Made by a program: the position numbers and the translations under genes
In this document: in pieces, positions 17,195 through 26,250 of the stretch
Layout: every line of letters begins with the position of its first letter
Position numbering within the stretch: position 1 is the first letter of the stretch
The notes under the pieces: generated by a model
What the model was told of the DNA's origin: nothing
The model's input: the letters and a program-made list of their open reading frames with translations, nothing else
Database searches by the model: none
Source of the DNA: Coprococcus aceti
GTDB lineage: Bacteria; Bacillota; Clostridia; Lachnospirales; Lachnospiraceae
DNA: 64,000 bases
Assembly (NCBI RefSeq): GCF_025567285.1
Contig: NZ_JAOQJT010000001.1
Span: forward strand, 496,001-560,000
Direction: 5' to 3'

Positions 17195-18569
17195 CACTTT
17201 TTTTGTGGTGGAGGTCAGTGCAGCGGCCATAAATTCCTATGAGACGGACATGCTGTACAATAATTTTGTCGAGGGAATAATACAGCCGGAATTCAGGGCC
17301 ATCAACGGAGATATGTTCATATACTGCAAAATAAATGGCATGAAGAGCCTGGACGATATATCTGACAGGGGGATAATGTCCATGGAGCAGGCTGTTGCTC
17401 TCATAAGATCGTTGTGCAGTGTGGTCATGGAGACGGGAGAATACATGCTTGAGCCGGACAATCTTCTGATAGAATCCGACAAGATATTTTACTCGGATGC
17501 AGAGAAGAGTTTCAGATACGTGTATGTGCCGGGACAGGGAACGGATGTCAGAATGGGAATAAAGAATCTTGTGGAGAAGATCATAAAGAGGGTAGATCAC
17601 AGGGACACTGAGCTTGTGGATTTTATGTATGAGATATATGACATGGTGGTGTCGGCAAATTATGACATGGAGCGGATGCAGAAATATGTGGATGAGGTTT
17701 CTGCCCGTGAGCAGGAAAAATGCTGCTCCGGCAATAGAAAAAGAAATGTGGAATCTTTGGCTGCGGCCCGTGAGCAGGAGCTTTTGATGGATGAGGTGTT
17801 CGGAACGGATCAAAGCAGTGCGGCGGCGTTGACGATACCGACAATGGAGAAAAACAAATATGATAGGATATTTTTCATACTCATAGGATTTACTGTGGTG
17901 GCATTTACGGGAATAGCGGCTGTTCAATTTTATATACAGGGGCATGCGGCGGATGTGAGATTTATAATGCTGGCACTCATCGTGCTGTCCGTGGAGTTAT
18001 TTGTCTATGTGGAGATGAAGAGGAAGCTGTCTGCTGCTGAGGATGAACGGCGGGGACAGGAGGGCGTGGAGTGCTCAGAGCTGCGATATGCGGAGGAAGA
18101 TGAAAACAGAAGACCTAAAAAACAGAATGTTGATGCATTGGAACATGTAAGTCTGGCTGACGAAATACCTGGCGATACCACGGTGCTTGGCTCGGAGGAT
18201 GACTGTACAACCCTGCTTACACAGCATAATCTCGATGGCAGAGAGTCCGCACAGGAGCAGAGACTGTCTGTGAGACTGATCGAAGACGGAGGCATTGTGG
18301 CTACTGAATTCCCGGTGACGCCGGAGGGAGTTGTATTGGGGCGGGACAGACGACAGGCGGATCAGGTTATAGAGGATATCAGCGTCAGTAGAAGGCACAT
18401 AAGGATATACGAGGATGCAGAGAAGATCTATGTCGAAGATCTTGATTCCACAAATGGAACTGTCATAAATGGGATCAGGCTTCCGGCGGGCAGGAGCTGG
18501 CAGCTTGCGGACAGAGATGTTCTGTGTATAGGCACCAGGCAATACCATATTCAAATATTGCTTATCTGA
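17163..18569 (+). CDS. Membrane FHA-domain protein of the Tad locus (DUF6382-like)
   Basis: A 468-residue protein. ATG 17163 fits AGGAGG at 17147-17152 better than ATG 17139. Residues about 1-190 form a DUF6382-like domain (MEQAVALIRSLCSVV, YMLEPDNLLIE, FRYVYVPGQG), a degenerate kinase-like region seen upstream of FHA domains in Clostridia. Two transmembrane helices lie at about 238-290. The C-terminal FHA domain (about 385-468) has GVVLGRDRRQADQVIED, SVSRRHIRIY and DLDSTNGTVING, so the phosphothreonine-binding Arg, Ser and Asn residues are kept. It is the last gene of the locus, and the dnaX promoter starts at its stop codon. It probably couples pilus assembly to Ser/Thr phosphorylation; no kinase gene is adjacent. 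Confidence 0.8.
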   Translation: MVSYCQVEGINTFFVVEVSAAAINSYETDMLYNNFVEGIIQPEFRAINGDMFIYCKINGMKSLDDISDRGIMSMEQAVALIRSLCSVVMETGEYMLEPDNLLIESDKIFYSDAEKSFRYVYVPGQGTDVRMGIKNLVEKIIKRVDHRDTELVDFMYEIYDMVVSANYDMERMQKYVDEVSAREQEKCCSGNRKRNVESLAAAREQELLMDEVFGTDQSSAAALTIPTMEKNKYDRIFFILIGFTVVAFTGIAAVQFYIQGHAADVRFIMLALIVLSVELFVYVEMKRKLSAAEDERRGQEGVECSELRYAEEDENRRPKKQNVDALEHVSLADEIPGDTTVLGSEDDCTTLLTQHNLDGRESAQEQRLSVRLIEDGGIVATEFPVTPEGVVLGRDRRQADQVIEDISVSRRHIRIYEDAEKIYVEDLDSTNGTVINGIRLPAGRSWQLADRDVLCIGTRQYHIQILLI

Positions 18570-18598
18570 TTGATATAAAATGTAAATTCAGATATAAT
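18570..18598 (+). promoter_or_regulatory. Sigma-A promoter for dnaX-ybaB-recR
   Basis: TTGATA at 18570-18575, 17-base spacer, perfect TATAAT at 18593-18598. It starts right after the stop of the FHA gene and separates the Tad operon from the replication/repair cluster. Confidence 0.85.
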
Positions 18599-18638
18599 AG
18601 TCTGTGTGAGTTTTATGATACAAAGGTAGGTATTGGTG

Positions 18639-20285
18639 ATGTCGTATGTAGCTTTATATAGAAAATGGAGACCTGATACTTTTGACGAGGTAAAGGGGCA
18701 GGATCATATAGTTACCACTCTTAGAAACCAGATTAAGAATGATAGACTTGGTCATGCCTTTTTATTTTGCGGTACAAGAGGAACAGGTAAGACTTCGATC
18801 GCCAAGATATTTGCCAAGGCATGTAACTGTGAGCATCCGGTGGACGGAAGCCCATGTAATGAATGTGCAAGCTGCAGAGCCATATCGGATGGATCATCGC
18901 TTAATGTCATTGAGATAGATGCGGCCTCCAACAATGGTGTTGACAATATAAGGCAGATAAGGGAGGAGGTAGCATATCCTCCTACTGAGGGCAAGTATAA
19001 GGTATACATCATAGATGAGGTTCATATGTTGTCTCCGGGAGCGTTCAACGCTCTGTTAAAGACTCTCGAGGAGCCGCCATCATATGTAATATTCATACTG
19101 GCTACCACGGAGTCCCACAAGATACCTATAACCATATCGTCAAGGTGTCAGAAGTACGACTTCAGACGTATCCCGGTGGATGTCATCTCGGATCGACTGG
19201 AGGAGCTTATGAACAGGGAGGGACTTGATGCGGATAAGAAGGCGATAGATTATATCGCAAAATCCGGCGATGGTTCCATGAGAGATGCCTTATCTATTCT
19301 GGATCAGTGCGTTGCATTCAATCTCGGACAGAAGCTTACATATGATAATGTGCTTGAGACCATAGGAGCTGTGGACATAGATACATTTGCAAGACTTCTG
19401 GAGTGCGTGCTGGAATCTGATGTTGAACATGCAATAGATGTGGTTGACGAAGTTGTGTGGCAGGGACGTGAGCTTGGCCGTTTCGTAAATGAATTTACAT
19501 GGTTTCTCAGGAACATACTCGTTGTCAAGCTGTCCTCGGCGGAGGGCGACAGATTGGATATGACCAAGGAGAATTTGGAACGCATAAGAGAGATATCCGG
19601 TCATATGGAGGAGAGCACCATAGTAAGATATATAAACGTGTTCTCGGATACAGCCGCCAGCATCAAGTATTCCTCACAGAAGAGGATAGTGCTTGAGATG
19701 GCTGTCATAAAGCTGTGCAGACCACAGATGGAGGTTGATACCACAAGTCTGATTGAGAGGGTAAGGATGCTTGAGAAGAAGCTTGATGACCTTGAGGCAA
19801 ATGGCATACAGGCTGCGCCGGTTCAAAGTGCTGCCCCCGTAAGCCCGGCTGACGATGTGATAGATCAGAAGGGCATGAAGGAATATCAGGACAAGCTGGC
19901 AATGGAGCTTCCAAAGGCAGAGTTCGAGGATCTGCAGAGAGCTGCGGAGAACTGGAATGATATACTGGAGAAGCTGTCGGTTCCTGCGAGAAGATATCTC
20001 AAGAGAAATGATGCTGATCCGGCCATAAGGACGAAGCTCATACTGTCCGATGATCACAGAAGACTTCTGCTCATGATCCCGCTGACGGATGACGATATGC
20101 CGAAGTTATACTTTGACAAGCCTGAGAATGTGGAGCATGTGAAGAGTGTGATCGAGGAATATCTTGGAAGAGAGATTGAATTTGAGATACTTTGTACAAG
20201 GAATTCCCACAGTGATAATGGAAGGCTTGAGACGGAGAATATACTGAACCTGAACAAGATCAACTTTCCAATAGATAAGAAATGA
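18639..20285 (+). CDS. dnaX: DNA polymerase III subunit gamma/tau
   Basis: A 548-residue clamp-loader subunit. ATG 18639 is chosen over TTG 18633 and GTG 18636 because AAGGTAGG is 8 bases before it. Domain I has SYVALYRKWRPDTFDEVKGQ, Walker A GTRGTGKTSIA (Lys51), the zinc motif Cys64-x8-Cys73-x2-Cys76-x2-Cys79, the DEVHMLSPGAFNALLKTLEEPP box and sensor 1 LATTESHKIPITISSRCQ. The C-terminal part is short and Ala/Pro-linked. No slippery A-run for a gamma form was noticed. It heads the usual dnaX-ybaB-recR order. Confidence 0.97.
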   Translation: MSYVALYRKWRPDTFDEVKGQDHIVTTLRNQIKNDRLGHAFLFCGTRGTGKTSIAKIFAKACNCEHPVDGSPCNECASCRAISDGSSLNVIEIDAASNNGVDNIRQIREEVAYPPTEGKYKVYIIDEVHMLSPGAFNALLKTLEEPPSYVIFILATTESHKIPITISSRCQKYDFRRIPVDVISDRLEELMNREGLDADKKAIDYIAKSGDGSMRDALSILDQCVAFNLGQKLTYDNVLETIGAVDIDTFARLLECVLESDVEHAIDVVDEVVWQGRELGRFVNEFTWFLRNILVVKLSSAEGDRLDMTKENLERIREISGHMEESTIVRYINVFSDTAASIKYSSQKRIVLEMAVIKLCRPQMEVDTTSLIERVRMLEKKLDDLEANGIQAAPVQSAAPVSPADDVIDQKGMKEYQDKLAMELPKAEFEDLQRAAENWNDILEKLSVPARRYLKRNDADPAIRTKLILSDDHRRLLLMIPLTDDDMPKLYFDKPENVEHVKSVIEEYLGREIEFEILCTRNSHSDNGRLETENILNLNKINFPIDKK

Positions 20286-20333
20286 TGATATCATATTATA
20301 AATTATTTAATCAGAATAAGGAGGACTATTGTA

Positions 20334-20684
20334 ATGGCTAAGAGAGGCGGTTTCCCAGGAGGTATGATGCCTGGTAATATGAACAATCTTATGAAGCAGG
20401 CACAGAAGATGCAGAAGCAGATGGAGGAGACAACTAAGACACTTGAGGATAAGGTGTATGAGTCATCTGTAGGTGGAGGAGTTGTCACTGCAAAGGTGTC
20501 AGGTAAGAAGGAACTCATGGAGATCAAGCTTGATCCTGAGGTTGTTGATCCTGATGATATAGAGACACTTGAGGATCTTATCATATCGGCTGTGAACGAG
20601 GCACTGAGAGCACAGGAGGATGACTACAATAGCAGTATGGGCAAGATCTCAGGTGGAATGGGACTTGGAGGATTGCCGTTCTAA
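20334..20684 (+). CDS. ybaB: YbaB/EbfC family nucleoid-associated protein
   Basis: A 116-residue small DNA-binding protein with an AAGGAGG site. A Gly/Met-rich start (MAKRGGFPGGMMPGNMNNL) leads into a helix QAQKMQKQMEETTKTLE and the YbaB core GGGVVTAKVSGKKELMEIKLDPEVV. It binds DNA as a dimer and is linked to RecR in recombination repair. The stop overlaps the recR start by 1 base. Confidence 0.95.
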   Translation: MAKRGGFPGGMMPGNMNNLMKQAQKMQKQMEETTKTLEDKVYESSVGGGVVTAKVSGKKELMEIKLDPEVVDPDDIETLEDLIISAVNEALRAQEDDYNSSMGKISGGMGLGGLPF

Positions 20685-21283
20685 TGGAAGTTTATGGAGG
20701 AGAAGTAAACAGACTTATAGAAGAGCTGGGAAGACTCCCGGGAATAGGCTCCAAGACGGCTCAGAGACTGGCGTTTCACATAATCAGTATGCCTGAGGAG
20801 AGGGCGCTGGCGTTATCCGATGCCATTGTGAATGCAAAGAAGAACATAAAATACTGCAGTTGTTGCTATACGATAACTGACAGGGAGGTATGTCCTATAT
20901 GCAGTTCACCAAATAGGAATCACAAGGTGATAATGGTGGTGGAGACCCCGAGGGATCTGGCGGCATATGAGAGAACAGGACAGTTTGATGGCGTTTATCA
21001 TGTGCTCCACGGAGTTATAAATCCTGCCCTGGGTATCGGCCCGGCGGATATCAGGATATCCGAGCTCATGAGAAGGCTTCAGAATGAAGATGTGGATGAG
21101 CTCATAATCGCTACAGGTTCAGGCCCGGAGGGTGAGGCGACTGCGATGTATATATCAAAGCTTGTGAAGCCGGCCGGTATCAAGGTCAGCCGTATAGCAA
21201 GCGGTGTGCCTGTAGGCGGAGATCTGGAGTGTATAGATGAGGTTACGCTTCTGAGGGCTCTTGAGGGAAGAGTATACTTATAA
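20684..21283 (+). CDS. recR: Recombination mediator RecR
   Basis: A 199-residue protein that helps RecO and RecF load RecA at gaps. It has the helix-hairpin-helix LGRLPGIGSKTAQRLAFHI (about 15-33), the zinc motif Cys58-x2-Cys61-x8-Cys70-x2-Cys73, a Toprim domain (IMVVETPRDLAAYERTGQFDGVYHVL, ATGSGPEGEATAMYI) and the C-terminal Walker-B-like RIASGVPVGGDLECIDEVTLLRALEGR. Full length and intact. Confidence 0.97.
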   Translation: MEVYGGEVNRLIEELGRLPGIGSKTAQRLAFHIISMPEERALALSDAIVNAKKNIKYCSCCYTITDREVCPICSSPNRNHKVIMVVETPRDLAAYERTGQFDGVYHVLHGVINPALGIGPADIRISELMRRLQNEDVDELIIATGSGPEGEATAMYISKLVKPAGIKVSRIASGVPVGGDLECIDEVTLLRALEGRVYL

Positions 21284-21336
21284 TGTATACAGACAGTCTG
21301 TGTACATAAGAAAAATAAAAGAAAGAGGTGCAGAGT

Positions 21337-22413
21337 ATGTTAAGAGTAGGCTTTTTGACTAGTGGTGGTGACTGTCAGGCATTAAATGCAACTATGCGCG
21401 GAATCGCAAAGGGTTTGTATGAATTGTTTGACGAGGTTGAGATCTATGGATTCCTTGAGGGTTACAAGGGACTCATTAGAGGCAACTATATCAAGATGAA
21501 GCCGGCTGATTTCTCAGGTATTATCAACAAGGGTGGAACGATCCTCGGCAGTTCAAGACAGCCATTCAAGCTCATGGGAGAGCCAACTGAGGATGGTCTT
21601 GACAAGGTAAAGTCCATGAAGGATACCTATAAGAAGCTGAAGCTGGATTGCCTGTGCGTTTTAGGTGGAAATGGTTCACAGAAGACCGCAAATCTCCTCA
21701 GTGAGGAGGGACTCAATGTCATCGGTCTGCCAAAGACCATAGACAATGATCTGTGGGGAACTGACATGACATTTGGTTTCCAGAGTGCTGTTGATATAGC
21801 GACCCAGACAATAGACTGTATCCACACAACCGCTGCATCGCATAACAGAATCTTTATCGTTGAGATTATGGGCCACAAGGTTGGCTGGATAACTCTCCAC
21901 GCCGGAATCGCCGGTGGCGCAGATGTGATCCTGCTCCCGGAGATCCCATACGATATCGATAAGGTATATAAGGCTATAGACAAGAGAACAAAGGACAACA
22001 AGGGCTTCACGATAGTTGCAGTTGCCGAAGGTGCTATTCCGAAGGAGATCGCAGAGCTTCCAAAGAAGAAGAGAAAAGAAGCGATAGCCAACAATCCATA
22101 TCCATCAGTTGCGTATGAGCTGGCTGATAAGCTCAAGGCGTACACAACACAGGATATAAGAATAGCAATACCTGGACATACCCAGAGAGGTGGAAGTCCG
22201 GATGCATATGACAGAGTCATATCATCAAGATTTGGAGCAAAGGCAGCAGAGCTCATAAAGGCAAAGGATTTTGGAAAGCTTGTTGTATTCCTTGACAACA
22301 AGGTTACAGCTATCCCACTCTCAGAGAGTGCAGGAAAGCTCAAATACGTATCTCCTGATGACGACATCATCAGCGAGGCAAGAACACTTGGAATCTCATT
22401 CGGAGACAGATAA
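21337..22413 (+). CDS. pfkA: 6-phosphofructokinase family enzyme, group III type
   Basis: A 358-residue glycolytic kinase that phosphorylates fructose 6-phosphate. ATG 21337 has GAGG 8 bases upstream. Motifs: TSGGDCQALNA (residues 8-18) in place of the usual GGDCPGLNA; LGGNGSQKTANLL, with Gly at the position that favours ATP over PPi (Escherichia coli Gly104) but Asn where most have the metal-binding Asp103; and GLPKTIDNDLWGTD, with Lys after Pro and the catalytic Asp. Gly with Lys is the pattern of ATP-using group III enzymes, while the Lys is shared with PPi enzymes, so the phosphoryl donor should be treated as open. A short inverted repeat lies just upstream. Not obviously in an operon. 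Confidence 0.9.
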   Translation: MLRVGFLTSGGDCQALNATMRGIAKGLYELFDEVEIYGFLEGYKGLIRGNYIKMKPADFSGIINKGGTILGSSRQPFKLMGEPTEDGLDKVKSMKDTYKKLKLDCLCVLGGNGSQKTANLLSEEGLNVIGLPKTIDNDLWGTDMTFGFQSAVDIATQTIDCIHTTAASHNRIFIVEIMGHKVGWITLHAGIAGGADVILLPEIPYDIDKVYKAIDKRTKDNKGFTIVAVAEGAIPKEIAELPKKKRKEAIANNPYPSVAYELADKLKAYTTQDIRIAIPGHTQRGGSPDAYDRVISSRFGAKAAELIKAKDFGKLVVFLDNKVTAIPLSESAGKLKYVSPDDDIISEARTLGISFGDR

Positions 22414-22509
22414 AGTAAGCTCTGAAAAAAGTAACAGAGATATTCACACATTCTCCCCATTTGCATATCTATGTAATAGACATACAACAATGCAGATAGG
22501 GAGATTTGT

Positions 22510-23067
22510 ATGAGTGAAGAATTTAAGTATATTCCTTACAGCCCGGACGATGAAAACCTCAGGGGGCTTATAAGGGATGGAAATGTCTATAATATCAAGA
22601 CACCTGTGATACCCGGTATGGGTGAGACTGGTGGATACAGTATGAGTTCGACAGGAATCATGCTTCCTGACTGTGATGATGGAACAGATGAAATGATGAG
22701 GGATATTGAGTACATGAAGGAGATGTACCCGGAAGAACTCCGAAAGGTCAGCATGGCCGTGGAGGAGGAGTGTGACAAGCTCGAGTATGAGGGCAGTCCG
22801 ATGCTTGTTCAATATCCTGACAGAGAAGAGATGCGCCGTGTTGCGCGAAGGGTGTACGATGATCTGAGCGAAAGTGGGCAGATATCGGAGGATTGTTATG
22901 CAGGAATGGCTTCGGCAGGTGAAGCTTCGTACGAGGAACCGCCATATGTCCCAGAGGGACCCGGATGCGCCAATTGTGTTATGAGAAATATAATCGAACT
23001 GCTTGTGTGCAATGAATTCTGTATGAGACGCGACAGGCATAGAAGACGTAGAAGAAGGTTTTATTAA
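22510..23067 (+). CDS. Hypothetical protein with Cys pair and Arg-rich tail
   Basis: A 185-residue acidic soluble protein starting EFKYIPYSPDDENLRGLIRDG after a GGGAG site. A helical segment (about 58-120: DIEYMKEMYPEELRKV, DREEMRRVARRVYDDL) leads into a linker and a C-terminal GCANCVMRNIIELLVCNEFC cysteine cluster, then a basic end with RRRRRRF. I do not recognise a named family; the Cys cluster and basic tail recall small spore-associated or membrane-peripheral proteins, which is only an impression. It abuts the next gene with no gap. Confidence 0.7.
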   Translation: MSEEFKYIPYSPDDENLRGLIRDGNVYNIKTPVIPGMGETGGYSMSSTGIMLPDCDDGTDEMMRDIEYMKEMYPEELRKVSMAVEEECDKLEYEGSPMLVQYPDREEMRRVARRVYDDLSESGQISEDCYAGMASAGEASYEEPPYVPEGPGCANCVMRNIIELLVCNEFCMRRDRHRRRRRRFY

Positions 23068-25785
23068 GTGAAGAAGAAAATAAATGTACTTGTAAGAATA
23101 CTTGTGATGGCAGCAATATTTGTGATCACAATATATTTGGTCAATATATTTCAGAATAGAAGTTACAAGAATCTGGCTGCGGAGATGAAGGATGCAGAGT
23201 TGCCATTAGCTTATGTGTGCTATGGCGATTCGCTTCTCAATTGTATGCATGGTTATACAGGGGAGGTCGACCTCACACTTCTCAGGGACTCTGTGACGCC
23301 GATAGATGAGAATAAGAATCTTGAGATAATGGTGGAGAATGATGCATTTAAGGATGCGTCGTATTCGTATGAGATCAGGTCGATATCCGGAGATTCCCTT
23401 ATAGAGAAGGGTGATCTGGAGGCGGCCTCGGGAACTGATGGCTACGATGTGCTTGATATAAGTGCGAGAATGGATCTCAAGCAGGATATGGAGTATATGC
23501 TGGTTGTCAAGCTTAAGAGCGGTGATGGCAGGAGTGCTTCATACTATACCAGAGTGGTCGTAAATGACAATTATCATGAGTCCCAACTGCTGAATGCCGC
23601 AAAGGATTTCCACGATGCGACATTTGCATTTGACAAGCTGGAGTCGGAATCGGTCATAGGAACCTACAAGCAGGAATACACGGGTGGCGGAACGGGAGAT
23701 TCCTACGGACTGGGACATGTGAACCTTGCAAATGCATACTCGGATCTCCTCTGGGATGGGCTTAAGCCTACGGTTATAAGCGATGTAAACACATATATAA
23801 AGGAGATAGATGTCAACTATGCGGTGATCGAGATGGAATATAAAGCCATGTCCATCACATCGCAGGATGTCATGAGCTATTATACAGTTAAGGAGTTCTA
23901 TAAGATCAGCTACAGGGATGTGCCTGTTGCCAGCCAGATTGATGAGGCGGACGGAGCCGGCACTGATGGAATATATTTTGACGAAACAGCTTCGTATGAT
24001 GAGGCCTATTCGGATGAACAGGATGCAGATACTGTTACGGAGACTGAGCCGAAGATCACCATGCTCAGCTATGACAGATATGTGGACGAGTATTTTGACA
24101 AAGACGGCATAGATGCTATAAACAATGTGTATGAGATAGGTATCGTGTCATCGGATGATCTGGAATACCGCTACACAGAGGATAACAAGAAGATCGCATT
24201 TGTGAGAAATGGGCAGCTCTGGATGTATGACTACGGCGATGGACAGATAACTCTGGTGTACGGATCAGGAATGGATGACCATGCAAATGACTCAAACACT
24301 TACTCCGACCATGACATGAACATCATAAGCTTTGACAAAGATGGAAATATGACATTTGCGGTGTATGGATATATGAACAGCGGAGATCATGAGGGAAAGC
24401 TCGGAGTTGCGCTGTATACATTTGATTATACGACTCTGGAGGTGGACGAGCTTCTGTTCGTCGAGTGCAATGTGCCTTATGAGGCTATGAAGAGCGAGAC
24501 CTCCAGACTGACATATTACGACGGAGATAAGTTTTATTACATGCTCGGCGGAAAGGTGAACGCCGTGGACATGAAGACGAGACAGCAGTCTTATATTGCG
24601 GAGGGACTGTCAGCCAGCGATGTCAAGGTGTCGGTGAACATGGAAGTTATGGCGTATGGAGAGAGCGAGGACCAGAGCAGCAATACAAAGCTGACTCTGA
24701 TGAATATGCATACCGGAAAGAGTTATGAGATCACCGCCGGAGCAGGGGAATGTCTGATATGCTATGGCTTTAAGGACTCGGATATGGTATACGGAGTGTC
24801 GAGCATATCTGATGCGCAGGTTGATGTGGATGCTGAGTCATTTGTTGGTACGAGGTACAGCGAGGAGTCCAGAGATAACATACCTGCATCCAGATTGTAT
24901 ATAGTAAACAGCGATGGCGAGCAGATAAAGGAATACGCAAAGAGCGGGTATTATCTGATGCAGGTTGATGTGGATACGAATCTGCTGTATCTGACAAGAG
25001 GAGAGAAATCCGACAGTGGATTCAAGTCTGTGGACGATGATTTCATAACCTTCAAGGAGGACGATACAAAGGAGACGATAGGAACTACCCATCTGTCATC
25101 CATAACCGGATATGACAGGCTGTATTTTACGGTTCCGTCAAATATGTATCTGAGCTATATACCGGCGCTGAACATAACAAAGGAAAAGATAGATCCTGAT
25201 GCTGCAAGTATGATAATGACAGTAGTGCGTGATAAGGTGACCTATCATGTGTACGACAATCTTGGACTTTCAAAGATATATGACGTGGCGGGTGATGCGA
25301 TAAATTATGCAGTGTCTGTATCAGGTATAGTGGTGTCAAGCGAAGGCGAGGTAATATACAGGCAGGCTGAGAGCCAGGAATACAACACCATTGCCTCTGG
25401 AATATTCCATCGCAGTACGGGAAGTGTGGATGCGTCACTCGGCGATTGTCTGTACATGGTTCTGACGTATCAGGGAGTACAGGTGACAGAGGATGATATA
25501 GCACAGTATACAGATCCTGTCGAGGCTCTTAACTCTCTTGGAAAGAGACAGGGCATAGATGTTACAGGTCTTTCGCTGGATATGCTCCTCGGTTATGTGA
25601 GTTCGGGAATACCGGTAATATCGAGGATAAGCGATGGCAGATATGTTCTCATAGTGAGCTATAATGAGGCAGACATAAGATATTATGATCCTGTCGAGGA
25701 CAAGGAGATAGTTGTGTCAAGAGATGAGTATACGGATATGATGCTCCAGTGGCACAATGAATCCTACACTTATGTTGAGGAATAA
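23068..25785 (+). CDS. Membrane-anchored ectodomain protein with degenerate C39-like domain
   Basis: A 905-residue protein starting at GTG 23068, directly after the previous stop. One N-terminal transmembrane helix (about 8-28) anchors a large extracellular part: a beta-rich region (about 50-170), an acidic linker near 295-330, then about 350-770 with repeated blade-like strands (KIAFVRNGQLWMYDYGDGQ, KLGVALYTFDYTTLEVDELL) suggesting a beta-propeller. Residues 785-905 resemble a C39/papain-like peptidase: GDCLYMVLTYQGVQVTEDDI with Cys794, then ISDGRYVLIVSYN and YYDP. The His expected before Tyr is Arg858, so the domain probably binds rather than cuts. Function unknown. Confidence 0.75.
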   Translation: MKKKINVLVRILVMAAIFVITIYLVNIFQNRSYKNLAAEMKDAELPLAYVCYGDSLLNCMHGYTGEVDLTLLRDSVTPIDENKNLEIMVENDAFKDASYSYEIRSISGDSLIEKGDLEAASGTDGYDVLDISARMDLKQDMEYMLVVKLKSGDGRSASYYTRVVVNDNYHESQLLNAAKDFHDATFAFDKLESESVIGTYKQEYTGGGTGDSYGLGHVNLANAYSDLLWDGLKPTVISDVNTYIKEIDVNYAVIEMEYKAMSITSQDVMSYYTVKEFYKISYRDVPVASQIDEADGAGTDGIYFDETASYDEAYSDEQDADTVTETEPKITMLSYDRYVDEYFDKDGIDAINNVYEIGIVSSDDLEYRYTEDNKKIAFVRNGQLWMYDYGDGQITLVYGSGMDDHANDSNTYSDHDMNIISFDKDGNMTFAVYGYMNSGDHEGKLGVALYTFDYTTLEVDELLFVECNVPYEAMKSETSRLTYYDGDKFYYMLGGKVNAVDMKTRQQSYIAEGLSASDVKVSVNMEVMAYGESEDQSSNTKLTLMNMHTGKSYEITAGAGECLICYGFKDSDMVYGVSSISDAQVDVDAESFVGTRYSEESRDNIPASRLYIVNSDGEQIKEYAKSGYYLMQVDVDTNLLYLTRGEKSDSGFKSVDDDFITFKEDDTKETIGTTHLSSITGYDRLYFTVPSNMYLSYIPALNITKEKIDPDAASMIMTVVRDKVTYHVYDNLGLSKIYDVAGDAINYAVSVSGIVVSSEGEVIYRQAESQEYNTIASGIFHRSTGSVDASLGDCLYMVLTYQGVQVTEDDIAQYTDPVEALNSLGKRQGIDVTGLSLDMLLGYVSSGIPVISRISDGRYVLIVSYNEADIRYYDPVEDKEIVVSRDEYTDMMLQWHNESYTYVEE

Positions 25786-25794
25786 AGATAAAAA

Positions 25795-25828
25795 GAAAAC
25801 GGAGCGAGTTACCGCTCCGTTTTCTTTA
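25795..25828. terminator. Bidirectional intrinsic terminator
   Basis: A perfect 12-bp stem GAAAACGGAGCG/CGCTCCGTTTTC with a 6-base loop. T-rich tracts lie on both sides, so it serves the large ectodomain gene on the + strand and the ferredoxin gene on the - strand. Confidence 0.92.
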
Positions 25829-25884
25829 TAATAGTTGTAGTATAAGTTACTTAGCATGGATCCGAATGTTACGGATCATGTAGA

Positions 25885-26055
25885 TTACTCCTCTGCGATT
25901 GTTCCTACTGGACAAGAACCAGCACAAGCACCACATGAGATACACTGTGAACCATCGATAACAAATACGCCGCCATTATCGCTGATAGCACCTACTGGAC
26001 AAGCACCAGCACATGAACCACAACCGATACATGAATCGCCAATAACGAATGCCAT
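25885..26055 (-). CDS. 2[4Fe-4S] clostridial-type ferredoxin
   Basis: A 56-residue electron carrier with a perfect AAGGAGG site upstream of ATG 26055. Two CxxCxxCxxxCP motifs are complete: CIGCGSCAGACPVG (Cys9, 12, 15, 19) and CISCGACAGSCPVG (Cys38, 41, 44, 48), each holding one cluster. It ends in GTIAEE. Typical of low-potential ferredoxins serving pyruvate oxidoreductase and hydrogenase. It is a single-gene unit with its own promoter and a shared terminator. Confidence 0.97.
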   Translation of the reverse strand: MAFVIGDSCIGCGSCAGACPVGAISDNGGVFVIDGSQCISCGACAGSCPVGTIAEE

Positions 26056-26095
26056 AATTGTTTCCTCCTTATAAAGTAAAAATAATCACACGCTT

Positions 26096-26124
26096 ATTGT
26101 AAAACAAAACTCATTAATTAGCAA
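26096..26124 (-). promoter_or_regulatory. Sigma-A promoter for the ferredoxin gene
   Basis: Read leftward: TTGCTA (26119-26124), 17-base spacer, TACAAT (26096-26101), 41 bases before the ferredoxin start. Confidence 0.7.
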
Positions 26125-26179
26125 GTGATAATAATATTTATCAACAACGGGTTTTATCAATAAGTAACAATAAAAGGGA

Positions 26180-26208
26180 TAGACATTTAAAATTGGGTAT
26201 AATATAAT
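26180..26208 (+). promoter_or_regulatory. Sigma-A promoter for the DUF1858 gene
   Basis: TAGACA at 26180-26185, 17-base spacer, TATAAT at 26203-26208. An overlapping TATAAT at 26198-26203 is badly spaced. Confidence 0.75.
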
Positions 26209-26250
26209 GTGAATGCTGAGTAAGAGTGCAATCTAAGGAGGATATAAATA

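Noticed and set aside
25856..26074. 72-codon + strand frame rich in Pro/Thr/His
   Set aside because: It is the complement of the ferredoxin gene; the Cys codons of the two cluster motifs on the - strand explain it.
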